From Faecalibacterium prausnitzii (lineage in GTDB: Bacteria; Bacillota; Clostridia; Oscillospirales; Ruminococcaceae), in assembly GCA_004558805.1 (NCBI GenBank), contig SFDE01000006.1:1-64000 (forward strand): DNA of 64,000 bases, given 5' to 3'. The notes under the pieces are model-generated. The model ran no database searches, was not told the origin of the DNA, and worked only from the letters and a program-made list of their open reading frames with translations. Within the stretch, counting starts at the first letter, position 1; every line of letters begins with the position of its first letter. Below are positions 22,620 to 30,881 of the stretch, piece by piece. Made by a program: the position numbers and the translations under genes.

Positions 22620-23105
22620 TCAGTTGGATGCGTGGGTGATGGACAGCACGGTGTACTCAACGGTCTGACCGGTGGGCAGCAGCACCTCTGTCTTCTCGCC
22701 CACAGCTTTGCCCAGCAGACCGTGACCCACGGGGCTCTCGTCGCTGATCTTGCCGTTCAGGGGGTCTGCCTCAGTGCGACCCACAATGTCGTACTCCTCG
22801 GTGTCATCGTCGCCGGTCATCTGGATGGTGACGTGGGTACCCACAGAAACGTTCTCCACGCTCAGCTCGCTCTCGTCGATGACCACAGCGTTCTTGATCA
22901 TCTGCTCCAGCTCGGTGATGCGGTTCTCCACCAGACCCTGGGTGTTCTTTGCTTCGTCGTATTCGCTGTTCTCAGACAGGTCGCCGTGGCTCCGTGCCTC
23001 TTTGATCTCCTCCGCCAGCTCCTTACGACGGACGGTTTTGAGGTATTCCAGTTCCTCCTGCATTGCCTTCAGACCGGCAGCGGACATCTTGATCTCTTGT
23101 GCCAT
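22620..23105 (-). CDS. greA: Transcription elongation factor GreA
   Basis: 161 residues from the ATG at 23105 (AAGGAGAG upstream). The N-terminal coiled coil holds the acidic tip GDLSENSEYDEAK, which supplies the residues for RNA cleavage in backtracked polymerase. The C-terminal FKBP-like domain ends in GQTVEYTVLSI. First gene of the greA-lysS unit. Confidence 0.97.
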   Translation of the reverse strand: MAQEIKMSAAGLKAMQEELEYLKTVRRKELAEEIKEARSHGDLSENSEYDEAKNTQGLVENRITELEQMIKNAVVIDESELSVENVSVGTHVTIQMTGDDDTEEYDIVGRTEADPLNGKISDESPVGHGLLGKAVGEKTEVLLPTGQTVEYTVLSITHASN

Positions 23106-23418
23106 GTTGAGAATCTCTCCTTGCTTTATTGTTTTGTGCGGGGTGCGCCGGGCGCAGCACCGCACAGAAATGCCATTTTGACTCCATCATTATAATAGCA
23201 AGCCGGGGGTTTGTCAACAAAAAAGGCGGCAGTATGGAAGAAAAATCCCCTCGTCACCTGGGGGAGATCTGCCTTTTCCTGCCCCGGGGGCAGCTGTCCC
23301 GCCGGGAAAGGGAAGGGCTGCCCCGGTCAAAAGAGGGGAGAAAAGCATCTTTCCGGACAGGTTGCCCATGACGGCGGCATCACGGGGACGCAAATTATGG
23401 CACAAAAATAAAATTGCA

Positions 23419-23505
23419 ACCAATTTGCAAATTGGTATTGCAATCGGCAAAAACTTCGTGTATAATCTTCCTTGCACGAAAATGCAAACGATTTGCAATT
23501 TACAA
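23419..23505 (+). promoter_or_regulatory. Promoter and palindromic operator of the putative metal transporter
   Basis: TTGCAA (23438-23443), 17 nt, TATAAT (23461-23466). A perfect 18-bp palindrome ACCAATTTGCAAATTGGT (23419-23436) abuts the -35. After the start site a related TGCAAAC-GATTTGCA appears (about 23483-23497). This looks like a binding site for a metal-responsive repressor or activator. The rest of 23106-23418 shows only scattered GC-rich hairpins and no gene. Confidence 0.7.
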
Positions 23506-23540
23506 AAATAAAGCTGAACTGAGTGGTTTTTGGAGCGTAT

Positions 23541-24428
23541 ATGGAGTTATTTCTGGATGTTCTGGGCGAATCTCTGGTGGACACCGCCAAGATGCTGCCC
23601 TTTCTGTTTCTTGCCTATCTGCTGATCGAGTACATCGAGACAGCGCACGGAGAGCGGATCGAGCGGCTCCTTGCGGGGGGCGGACGCTGGGGCTCGGTGC
23701 CGGGGGCGCTGCTGGGCTGCGTGCCCCAGTGCGGTTTTTCTGCCATTGCGGCAAACTTTTATTCTTCCCGGGTCATTACCCTGGGTACCCTGATGGCAGT
23801 GCTGCTTGCCACCAGCGACGAGGCGATCCCGCTGCTGGTGTCCATGCCTGCCTACTGGGACAAGCTGGTGCTGCTGATGGTCATCAAGGTGGTATATGCC
23901 ATCGGGGTGGGCTTTGTGCTGGACTTTGTGCTGCGGGGGATGCTGCCCCGTTCTCTCCGGGGCGGCTACACCGGGCATGCCGATGAGGTGGACTGCCACG
24001 AGGAGCACAAGGATGAAGCAGGGCAGGCAAAGCCCATCTGGCAGGCGGCACTGCGCCATACGCTGGAGATCTTTGTGTTCATCTTTGGCTTCAGCCTCAT
24101 CTTCGGGATGATCGTGGAAGGGGTAGGCGAGGACGTCTTTGCAGAGCTGCTGGGACGCATGGGCTTTTTCCAGCCGGTGGTGGCGGCTCTGGTGGGGCTG
24201 ATCCCCAACTGTGCTGCCAGTGTGCTGCTGACCCAGCTGTATGTGGAGGGGGCACTGCGGTTTTCCAGTCTGGTGGCAGGGCTTTGCACCGGTGCCGGCG
24301 TGGGTCTGGCAGTGCTGTGGCGTGCCAACCCCTCCTGGAAGCAGAACCTGTTCATCACCGGTCTGACCTGGGCGGCAGGAGCATTTGTGGGTGTGGCGAT
24401 GCAGGCGATCGTGGCACTGTTTGCATAA
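23541..24428 (+). CDS. Putative manganese/heavy-metal transporter (10-TM, arsenic_eff family)
   Basis: 295 residues from the ATG at 23541 (GGAG 5 nt upstream); a GTG at 23523 is the alternative. About ten hydrophobic segments in two halves. Each half has a Cys motif: VPQCGFSAIA and IPNCAASVLL, characteristic of the PF11449-type family first called arsenic efflux and later linked to manganese. A His-rich cytoplasmic loop (HADEVDCHEEHKDE) lies between the halves and may sense or bind metal. Monocistronic, with a strong promoter and palindromic operator. The substrate is unproven. Confidence 0.8.
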   Translation: MELFLDVLGESLVDTAKMLPFLFLAYLLIEYIETAHGERIERLLAGGGRWGSVPGALLGCVPQCGFSAIAANFYSSRVITLGTLMAVLLATSDEAIPLLVSMPAYWDKLVLLMVIKVVYAIGVGFVLDFVLRGMLPRSLRGGYTGHADEVDCHEEHKDEAGQAKPIWQAALRHTLEIFVFIFGFSLIFGMIVEGVGEDVFAELLGRMGFFQPVVAALVGLIPNCAASVLLTQLYVEGALRFSSLVAGLCTGAGVGLAVLWRANPSWKQNLFITGLTWAAGAFVGVAMQAIVALFA

Positions 24429-24449
24429 TGGTATCATACCGATAGAGCA

Positions 24450-24486
24450 GAAAGCTGTTCCGGGTTCCCCGGGGCGGCTTTTTTGC
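24450..24486 (+). terminator. Terminator after the metal transporter gene
   Basis: A GC-rich stem (AAGC...CCGGG/CCCGG...GGCTT) is followed by six T. Confidence 0.7.
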
Positions 24487-24557
24487 TGCGGAAAAACATT
24501 TCCCCCTGCCGGAAAGTGTGGTATACTGGAGCAAAATGATTTTTAGGGGAGAAGAGA

Positions 24558-25448
24558 ATGCAGTACAAGATTCTGGCAAGCGACTACGACAACACACTGG
24601 TGCCCTTTGGGGAGGGCAAGCCCCGCCCGGCGGTGGTGCAGGCGGTAAAGGCGATGCAGGCAGCAGGGGGCAAATTTGTCCTCAGCACCGGGCGTGCCTA
24701 TCCCTCTATCAACCGGAAGGGGCAGCTGGGAGACATCCGGTTCGACTACGCCATCGCCAGCAATGGCGCCTGCGTGGTGGACCGCAACGGTGCCATCGTG
24801 GCGGAACACCCGCTGACCAGCGAGGAGATGTACGCCCTTGTGGATTTCTGCGAGGACTACAACTTTCCGCTGCAGTTCAACTACCGGGACGCCTGCTACG
24901 CCTACTGTGAGTACGACTACCTCCACAGGGGCTATCTGCAGATGAACAGTCAGGGGCTGGACTGTGTGGACGGGGAAGATCAGGACCGCCACCTGATCGA
25001 TATGCCCTATGCCGCCTTTGCGGCAATGCCGCCGGAGCAGGTGGAGCGGTTCCGGCAGAAATACGGCTATCTGGATCTCCACTGGATGATGGTGGGGGCA
25101 ATGAATGCCGACGGCTACTGCTACTACGACATCGTCCGGGACGGCATCGACAAGGGTGTGGGTCTTGCAGACCTGTGTGCCAAGATGGGACTCACCCTGC
25201 AGGACGCCGTGGCAGTGGGGGACTCCGCCAACGATGTGGGAATGCTGAAGGCAGCGGGACTTTCCTGCTGCATGGCAAACGGCACCCCCGATGCAAAGGC
25301 GGCGGCGGACCGGGTCATCGGGGATGTGCGGGAGGACGGCATTGCGGCACTGATCCGGGAGCTGTGGTTTGACGGTCCCCGTGCCCAGCCCTCCGGCAGA
25401 GAACTGGGCTCCGCATGGGACCGGATCGAAAATGCAGGGACAAAATAA
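24558..25448 (+). CDS. HAD-superfamily phosphatase, Cof type
   Basis: 296 residues. Motif I SDYDNTL (nucleophile Asp), motif II in VLSTGR, and motif IV GDSANDVGML are all present. The large C2-type cap between motifs II and III places it in the Cof/sugar-phosphatase group. Cytoplasmic, probably acts on sugar phosphates or nucleotides; the exact substrate cannot be read from sequence. The Met at 24558 follows GGGGAGAAG. Confidence 0.9.
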   Translation: MQYKILASDYDNTLVPFGEGKPRPAVVQAVKAMQAAGGKFVLSTGRAYPSINRKGQLGDIRFDYAIASNGACVVDRNGAIVAEHPLTSEEMYALVDFCEDYNFPLQFNYRDACYAYCEYDYLHRGYLQMNSQGLDCVDGEDQDRHLIDMPYAAFAAMPPEQVERFRQKYGYLDLHWMMVGAMNADGYCYYDIVRDGIDKGVGLADLCAKMGLTLQDAVAVGDSANDVGMLKAAGLSCCMANGTPDAKAAADRVIGDVREDGIAALIRELWFDGPRAQPSGRELGSAWDRIENAGTK

Positions 25449-25522
25449 GATCCCCGCCGGCACAGGCAGGGGCGCTTTATGGAGACAAAAGATTTCCAAG
25501 CTGTAAAATCTTCATGAACCCC

Positions 25523-25550
25523 TTGCGTTTTCTGTACTGCGCTGTATTAT
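25523..25550 (+). promoter_or_regulatory. Promoter of the xpaC-telA operon
   Basis: TTGCGT (25523-25528), 16 nt, TATTAT (25545-25550), 42 nt before the first start codon. Confidence 0.6.
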
Positions 25551-25591
25551 GGATAGTATGGGGGTGATCCCCCGTAGAAGGAGAAAAGGCA

Positions 25592-26218
25592 ATGAGTAAG
25601 ATCATCCGCACCCAAAAGCCCAGTGTGCTGCCCTTTTATGCAATGGCGCTGGTGTTCGTGGTGCTGTGTGCTGTGCTGCCGGTATACAAACTGTGGGCGC
25701 TGATAGCGGCATTGGGCGCCGGTGTGCTGGCATTTGCCGCCGCCCGCAAAGTATGCCCGCCCCGGGTGGTGGATACCGAGGTGCCCTTCCACACCGGCGT
25801 GGAGGATGTGGACGCCATGCTCACTGACATCCAGCAGAAACTGGACACCCTCCACCAGCTGAACGAGGAGCTGCCGGACCCCCAGCTTTCCGCCGCCATG
25901 ACCCGGATGGAAAAGGCAGGGCGTGCCATCGTGGACACGGTGGAGCAGAACCCCACAAAGGCAAAGCAGGTGCGCCGCTTTGCCAACTACTACCTGCCGG
26001 ACGCCGTGAACGTGCTGCAGCAGTACGCCCGCCTTGCAAGACAGGGGGTCAAGGGCGAGAACGCAGCCTCCATCCGTGCCGAGGTGGAGCACAATGCAGC
26101 GTCCATTGCCACAGCGTTTGAAAACCAGCTGGACGCCCTGTATGCGGCAGAGAGCATGGACCTGTCGGCGGACCTGACCGTGCTGCAGAGTATGCTCAAA
26201 GGGCAGGGACTCAACTGA
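25592..26218 (+). CDS. XpaC-like membrane protein
   Basis: 208 residues. Two membrane helices at about 13-32 and 34-50 are followed by a cytoplasmic helical domain with a long helix around GVEDVDAMLTDIQQKLDTLHQLN and YYLPDAVNVLQQYARL, the hallmark of XpaC (5-bromo-4-chloroindolyl phosphate hydrolysis) proteins. It forms an operon with the TelA-like gene, as XpaC homologues usually do, and with LemA- and TPM-domain genes. The role is probably at the membrane under envelope or antibiotic stress; the biochemistry is unknown. Confidence 0.8.
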   Translation: MSKIIRTQKPSVLPFYAMALVFVVLCAVLPVYKLWALIAALGAGVLAFAAARKVCPPRVVDTEVPFHTGVEDVDAMLTDIQQKLDTLHQLNEELPDPQLSAAMTRMEKAGRAIVDTVEQNPTKAKQVRRFANYYLPDAVNVLQQYARLARQGVKGENAASIRAEVEHNAASIATAFENQLDALYAAESMDLSADLTVLQSMLKGQGLN

Positions 26219-26282
26219 AACATGGCTTTCCCTCCGGGGAAAGGACCTGAAATAATGTGGATATGGAAAGGAAGGAACTCTC

Positions 26283-27437
26283 ATGGCAGACAATACGTTC
26301 AATTTTGACCTCGATGCACCTGCAATGCCCAGCCTGACGCTGGACCCCACCCCCGCTGCCGCCCCGGCAGAGGTAAAAAAGCCGGAGCCGGTGCAGTCGG
26401 CGCAGCCGCAGGTGCAGCTGACCCCGGAAGAGCAGGCAATGGTGAATCAGTTTGCAGAAAAAATCGACATCACCAACAGCCAGCAGGTGCTGCAGTACGG
26501 CTCCGCCTGCCAGAAAAAGATCGGTGATTTCTCCGAGGCAGCCCTGTCCAAGGTGTCCACCAAGGATCTGGGCGAAGTGGGAGATATGATCACCGGACTC
26601 ATCGGGGAGCTGAAGAGCTTTGATGCCAATGAGGAACAGCAGAAGGGCATCATGGGCTTCTTTAAAAAGAAGGGCAACCAGCTGGACGCCCTCAAGACCA
26701 AGTACAACAAGGCAGAGACCAACGTGGAGAACATCCAGTCCATGCTGGAAGCACATCAGGTGCAGCTGCTGAAGGACATTGCCATGCTGGACAAGATGTA
26801 CGAGCTGAACATGGCGTACTTCAAGGAGCTGAGCATGTATATCCTTGCCGGCAAAAAGAAGCTGGAACAGGTGCGGGCAGGGGAGCTGCAGACCGCCATG
26901 GACAAGGCAAAGGCGTCGGGTCTGCCGGAGGATGCCCAGGCGGCACGGGATCTGGCAGACCAGTGCGAGCGGTTTGAAAAGAAGCTCTACGATCTGGAAC
27001 TGACCCGGAACATCAGCCTGCAGATGGGTCCCCAGATCCGGCTTTTGCAGAACAACAACGCCATGATGGCAGAAAAGATCCAGTCCACCATCGTCAACAC
27101 CATTCCTCTGTGGAAAAACCAGATGGTGCTGGCACTGGGTCTTGCACACAGCCAGCAGGCGATGCAGGCAGAGCGTGCGGTCACCGACATGACCAACGAC
27201 CTGCTGAAGAAGAACGCCGAGGCGCTGAAGCTGGGCACCATCGAGACCGCCAAGGAGTCCCAGCGGGGCGTGGTGGACATCGAGACCCTGCAGCAGACCA
27301 ACAAGAGCCTCATCGAGACCCTGGACGAGCTGAACAAGATCCAGACCGAGGGCAGGGCAAAGCGTGCTGCAGCGCAGCAGGAACTGACCCGCATCGAGGA
27401 CGAACTGAAAGCAAAAATGATGGAGATCCGGAGCTGA
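26283..27437 (+). CDS. TelA-family protein (toxic anion resistance)
   Basis: 384 residues. After a Pro/Ala-rich N-terminus (about 12-45) the TelA domain spans the rest: QQVLQYGSACQKKIGDFSEAALSKV, a central helical bundle, and NAMMAEKIQSTIVNTIPLWKNQMVLALGL. Highly helical and soluble. Family members are linked to tellurite and cell-envelope antibiotic tolerance, with no known enzyme activity. It starts 64 nt after the XpaC-like gene and ends 1 nt before the next start codon, so it is tightly coupled. Confidence 0.9.
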   Translation: MADNTFNFDLDAPAMPSLTLDPTPAAAPAEVKKPEPVQSAQPQVQLTPEEQAMVNQFAEKIDITNSQQVLQYGSACQKKIGDFSEAALSKVSTKDLGEVGDMITGLIGELKSFDANEEQQKGIMGFFKKKGNQLDALKTKYNKAETNVENIQSMLEAHQVQLLKDIAMLDKMYELNMAYFKELSMYILAGKKKLEQVRAGELQTAMDKAKASGLPEDAQAARDLADQCERFEKKLYDLELTRNISLQMGPQIRLLQNNNAMMAEKIQSTIVNTIPLWKNQMVLALGLAHSQQAMQAERAVTDMTNDLLKKNAEALKLGTIETAKESQRGVVDIETLQQTNKSLIETLDELNKIQTEGRAKRAAAQQELTRIEDELKAKMMEIRS

Positions 27438-27438
27438 A

Positions 27439-28089
27439 ATGGCAAACGCAGAATTTTCTGAAAAACAGTATACCCCTCAGCAGCAAAAGCTGGCAGCGCT
27501 GGAAACAAAGCTGCCTGCCCCGCTGGCAAACCGTGCCACGGCGCTGGCGCTCAGCGTGGTGCTCATGGCAGCTGCCTTTGTGGGCTTTGGAGGCGCAAAG
27601 GTGCGCACCCGGTACAACACCGCAAAGCAGTGGTTTACTGTGGGCGTGGCGGCGGACAATGGCTACAGCCTCAGCGAAGAGCTGACCATCCGTGCCAACA
27701 CGGCGGCAAACGTCATCACCACCGCAGGGAACACGCTGGAGGCAGACAACGCCCAGCTGCTGGCGGCAAAGGATGCGCTGGAAACTTTTGATGAGGAACT
27801 GGAAAGCGTCAGCGCCGGAAAGGACCGGATGCACGCTCTGTGTCAGGCAAACGCCGCCCTTGGCTCTGCCATCGACCAGCTGTACGCAAAGCTGCAGGAA
27901 ACGGCAGAAAACCCCCTGAAGATGGGGGCGGTGCAGGGACAGTACGGGCAGTTCAACAGTGCCGGAAGCATCATTGCCAACCTGTCCTACAACACGGCAG
28001 TGTATGAATATCAAAAGGACGTGGGCGGCTTTCCGGCATCTCTGCTGGGTGCCCTGTCCGGGGTCAAAGAGGTGGAAGCCTTCGTATGA
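27439..28089 (+). CDS. LemA-like membrane protein
   Basis: 216 residues. A single membrane helix (about 33-50) is followed by an extracytoplasmic or cytoplasmic helical bundle with RYNTAKQWF, ITTAGNTLEADNAQL and a C-terminal QKDVGGFPASLLGALSG that resembles the YN...FP...A end of LemA proteins. It overlaps the TPM-domain gene by 4 bp (ATGA), a pairing seen in many genomes. Function unknown. A divergent LemA assignment is likely but not certain. Confidence 0.75.
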   Translation: MANAEFSEKQYTPQQQKLAALETKLPAPLANRATALALSVVLMAAAFVGFGGAKVRTRYNTAKQWFTVGVAADNGYSLSEELTIRANTAANVITTAGNTLEADNAQLLAAKDALETFDEELESVSAGKDRMHALCQANAALGSAIDQLYAKLQETAENPLKMGAVQGQYGQFNSAGSIIANLSYNTAVYEYQKDVGGFPASLLGALSGVKEVEAFV

Positions 28090-29021
28090 AAAAATGGAAA
28101 AGAACCCTTGCCGTCCTGCTGGTGGCGGCGGTCACCGGGCTGGCAGTGCTCTGTCCGGCGGCACTGGCGGCTAAGGCGGATCTGCCGGACCTGCCGACAG
28201 ACCAGTGTGTGGTGGATAAGGCAAATGTCCTCAGTGACGGTACCGTCCAGACCATCACCGACCTGAATATTCAGCTGGAAGACAGCTGCAAGGGCGCCCA
28301 GATCGGTGTGCTGACCGTGGACTACACCGGCAGCCTTTCCACCGAGGAATACGCTGTGGCAGCGGCAAATAAGTGGGGCATAGGCTCCTCGTCGGAAAAC
28401 AACGGTGTGCTGATCCTGCTGGTAATGGAGTCCCCCCTCTATGAGGATGGCGACTACTACATTGCCACCGGCGACGGCTACCGCAGCACCATTCTGGAGC
28501 GGCAGGTAAGCGTCCTTGCTCAGACCATGGAGGACGATTTTGCCGCAAAGGATTACAACGGGGCGGTGGTCACCTGCGCAAAGAATGTGGCAGACACCAT
28601 TGCACAGGTCTACGGCGTCAGCCTTGGCGGCAGCACCGGCGGCACGGTGCAGCCCAAGCCGGAAAAGCAGGAGAGCAGCAATGGAGTTGTGGATGTCCTT
28701 GCGATGATCATTGGATTGATCATCGTGGTGGTGATCGCCGGTGAGATGCTGTATCTCTTTTCCAGACCTCTGGGCTGGCTGTTCTGGTGCTTCGGCGGAC
28801 GCCGGGGTCCTCGACCCCCTCGTGGTCCCCGTGGACCCCGCAACCCGCCCCCTCCTCCTCCCAGAGGACGGTACAACGGCGGCGGCTTTGGCGGCATGAG
28901 CGGCGGGTCCTTTGGCGGCGGCTTCGGCGGCGGACGCAGCGGCGGCAGCTTTGGCGGCGGCAGCTTCGGCGGCATGGGCGGCGGCTCCTTCCACGGCGGT
29001 GGCGGCGGCAGAGGCAGGTAA
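28086..29021 (+). CDS. TPM-domain membrane protein with Gly-rich tail
   Basis: 311 residues. Signal peptide (about 1-28, ending ALA), then a TPM domain (about 40-175: VVDKANVLSDGTVQTI...GAQIGVLTV...NNGVLILLVM...GYRSTILE), a membrane helix at about 200-222, a Pro/Arg linker and an 80-residue Gly/Phe/Ser-rich tail (GGGFGGMSGGSFGG...). This is the YgcG/TPM_phosphatase architecture. Related domains act in membrane stress and thylakoid repair. Last gene of the four-gene operon. Confidence 0.88.
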   Translation: MKKWKRTLAVLLVAAVTGLAVLCPAALAAKADLPDLPTDQCVVDKANVLSDGTVQTITDLNIQLEDSCKGAQIGVLTVDYTGSLSTEEYAVAAANKWGIGSSSENNGVLILLVMESPLYEDGDYYIATGDGYRSTILERQVSVLAQTMEDDFAAKDYNGAVVTCAKNVADTIAQVYGVSLGGSTGGTVQPKPEKQESSNGVVDVLAMIIGLIIVVVIAGEMLYLFSRPLGWLFWCFGGRRGPRPPRGPRGPRNPPPPPPRGRYNGGGFGGMSGGSFGGGFGGGRSGGSFGGGSFGGMGGGSFHGGGGGRGR

Positions 29022-29038
29022 GCCTGAAAAGCGAAAAC

Positions 29039-29082
29039 AGAGAACGGCTGCAGGTCGGTATGGCAGGCAGCGGTTCTCTTTC
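29039..29082 (+). terminator. Terminator of the xpaC-telA operon
   Basis: AGAGAACGGCTGC pairs with GCAGCGGTTCTCT (one mismatch), followed by TTTCTT. Confidence 0.85.
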
Positions 29083-29109
29083 TTATGTCCAATGGTGAAT
29101 GAAATTCAT

Positions 29110-29138
29110 TTGACAAAACAATTTTCTTAACCTATACT
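29110..29138 (+). promoter_or_regulatory. ilvA promoter
   Basis: TTGACA (29110-29115), 17 nt, TATACT (29133-29138), 47 nt before the start codon. Confidence 0.85.
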
Positions 29139-29185
29139 GGATAGCATCCCGCCACAGAACAAGATATAAAAAGGAAGTATTTGTC

Positions 29186-30391
29186 ATGCTGACTCTGGAT
29201 AAGATCTACCACGCCGCCTTTGTGCTCAAGGATGTTGCACGCAAGACCGACCTCATTGAGGCACCCAAGCTCTCCACCGATTGCAAACTCTACCTCAAGA
29301 CCGAGAACCTGCAGGTCACCGGCAGTTTCAAGGTCCGGGGAGCATATTATAAGATCAGCCAGCTCTCTCCGGAAGAAAGCGCCAAGGGTGTCATTGCCTG
29401 TTCCGCAGGCAACCATGCCCAGGGCGTGGCACTTGCCGCCACCCGCCGGGGCATCAAGAGCGTGGTCTGTATGCCCGACGGCGCTCCCATCATGAAGGTG
29501 GAGAGCACCAAGAATCTGGGTGCAGAAGTCTGCCTTGTGCCCGGCACCTACGACGATGCCCACGACAAGGCAGTGGAGCTGCAGCAGGAGACCGGCATGA
29601 CCTTCATCCACCCCTACGACGATGAGCAGGTCATTGCGGGACAGGGCACCATCGGTCTGGAGATCCTGGACCAGCTGCCGGATCTGGATGCGGTCATCGT
29701 GCCGGTGGGCGGCGGCGGACTGATCTCCGGCGTTTCCTTTGCCATCAAGAGCCTGCGCCCGGAGGTCAAGGTCTACGGCGTGCAGGCACAGGGGGCTCCC
29801 GGTATGTATCGCTGCCTCCACGACCACAAGTACCAGACTTTGAACACCGCAGCCACCTTTGCCGACGGCATTCAGGTCAAGACCCCCGGCGAGCTGACCT
29901 ATAAGCTCTGCGAACAGTATGTGGACGACATCGTCACCGTAAGCGAGGACGAGACCGCCGCCGCCATCCTATCCCTGATGGAGAACCAGAAGCTGGTGGC
30001 AGAGGGCGCCGGTGCGGTGCCGGTGGCGGCAGCGCTGTTCCACAAGCTGCCCATCGAGGGCAAAAAGGTGGTCTGTCTGATCTCCGGCGGCAACATTGAT
30101 GTGAATATTCTGAACCGGGTCATTACCCGTGGTCTTGTGATGAGCGGTCGCAAGGCGAACATGACCATTGCCCTGGAGGATAAGCCCGGGCAGCTGAAAA
30201 AGGTGGCAGAGATCGTCTCCCGCTGCGGCAGCAACGTGGTGTCGGTGCAGCATGACGGCTCCGACCCCGATATGCCCATTTCCAGCTGCTTCCTGAAACT
30301 GACTCTGGAGACCCGGGACGCTGCCCAGATCGAGCAGATCCGTGCAGAGCTGACCCGGGAAGGCTTCCAACTGGTAAGCGAACGTGTTTAA
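29186..30391 (+). CDS. ilvA: Threonine ammonia-lyase with ACT domain
   Basis: 401 residues, PLP-dependent. The Lys Schiff base lies in TGSFKVRGAYY, the phosphate-binding loop in PVGGGGLISG, and the C-terminal ACT domain begins MTIALEDKPGQLKKVAEI. It converts threonine to 2-oxobutyrate, the precursor for isoleucine, or acts catabolically like TdcB; the single short ACT domain fits the TdcB/short IlvA group. ridA follows by 33 nt, which fits because RidA removes the reactive enamine/imine product. No T-box precedes it, unlike ilvB and leuA. Confidence 0.93.
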   Translation: MLTLDKIYHAAFVLKDVARKTDLIEAPKLSTDCKLYLKTENLQVTGSFKVRGAYYKISQLSPEESAKGVIACSAGNHAQGVALAATRRGIKSVVCMPDGAPIMKVESTKNLGAEVCLVPGTYDDAHDKAVELQQETGMTFIHPYDDEQVIAGQGTIGLEILDQLPDLDAVIVPVGGGGLISGVSFAIKSLRPEVKVYGVQAQGAPGMYRCLHDHKYQTLNTAATFADGIQVKTPGELTYKLCEQYVDDIVTVSEDETAAAILSLMENQKLVAEGAGAVPVAAALFHKLPIEGKKVVCLISGGNIDVNILNRVITRGLVMSGRKANMTIALEDKPGQLKKVAEIVSRCGSNVVSVQHDGSDPDMPISSCFLKLTLETRDAAQIEQIRAELTREGFQLVSERV

Positions 30392-30423
30392 AATAAAAAG
30401 TGTACTATAAAAGGAGAATTCTT

Positions 30424-30798
30424 ATGAAAGTCGTATCTACGGCAAACGCCCCCGCCGCCATCGGTCCCTACAGTCAGGCGATCGACCTTGGCAACATGGT
30501 CTTTGTTTCCGGTCAGATCCCGGTGGACCCTGCCACCGGCACCATGGCAGACACGGTGGAGGAGCAGGCAGCACAGAGCCTTGCAAACCTCAAGGCGATC
30601 CTTGCTCAGGCAGGGCTGACCATGTCCAACGTGGTCAAGACCGTGATCTTTCTGGCGGACATCAACGATTTTGCCGCAGTGAATGCGGTGTACGCACAGG
30701 CGTTCACCGCACCCTTCCCTGCACGCAGCTGCGTGCAGGTGGCGGCGATCCCCAAGGGCGCAAAACTGGAGATCGAGTGCATCGCTGTGCGGGAGTGA
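30424..30798 (+). CDS. ridA: 2-iminobutanoate/2-iminopropanoate deaminase RidA
   Basis: 124 residues from the ATG at 30424 after AAAAGGAG. Conserved segments IGPYSQAI, VFVSGQIP and the Arg/Glu of FPARSCVQV...IECIAV form the trimer-interface active sites. It hydrolyses reactive imines released by IlvA. Co-transcribed with ilvA and closed by a strong terminator. Confidence 0.96.
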   Translation: MKVVSTANAPAAIGPYSQAIDLGNMVFVSGQIPVDPATGTMADTVEEQAAQSLANLKAILAQAGLTMSNVVKTVIFLADINDFAAVNAVYAQAFTAPFPARSCVQVAAIPKGAKLEIECIAVRE

Positions 30799-30813
30799 TC
30801 CGGCGCAGAATAT

Positions 30814-30848
30814 AAAAAAGTCGGCTGTATCACACAGCCGACTTTTTT
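30814..30848. terminator. Terminator between ridA and the DUF815 gene
   Basis: AAAAAAGTCGGCTGT with its perfect complement, 5-nt loop, T6 on both strands; serves both convergent genes. Confidence 0.95.
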
Positions 30849-30881
30849 ATTGTATTGTGGGCAGAAAGCGGGATTGCTGCC

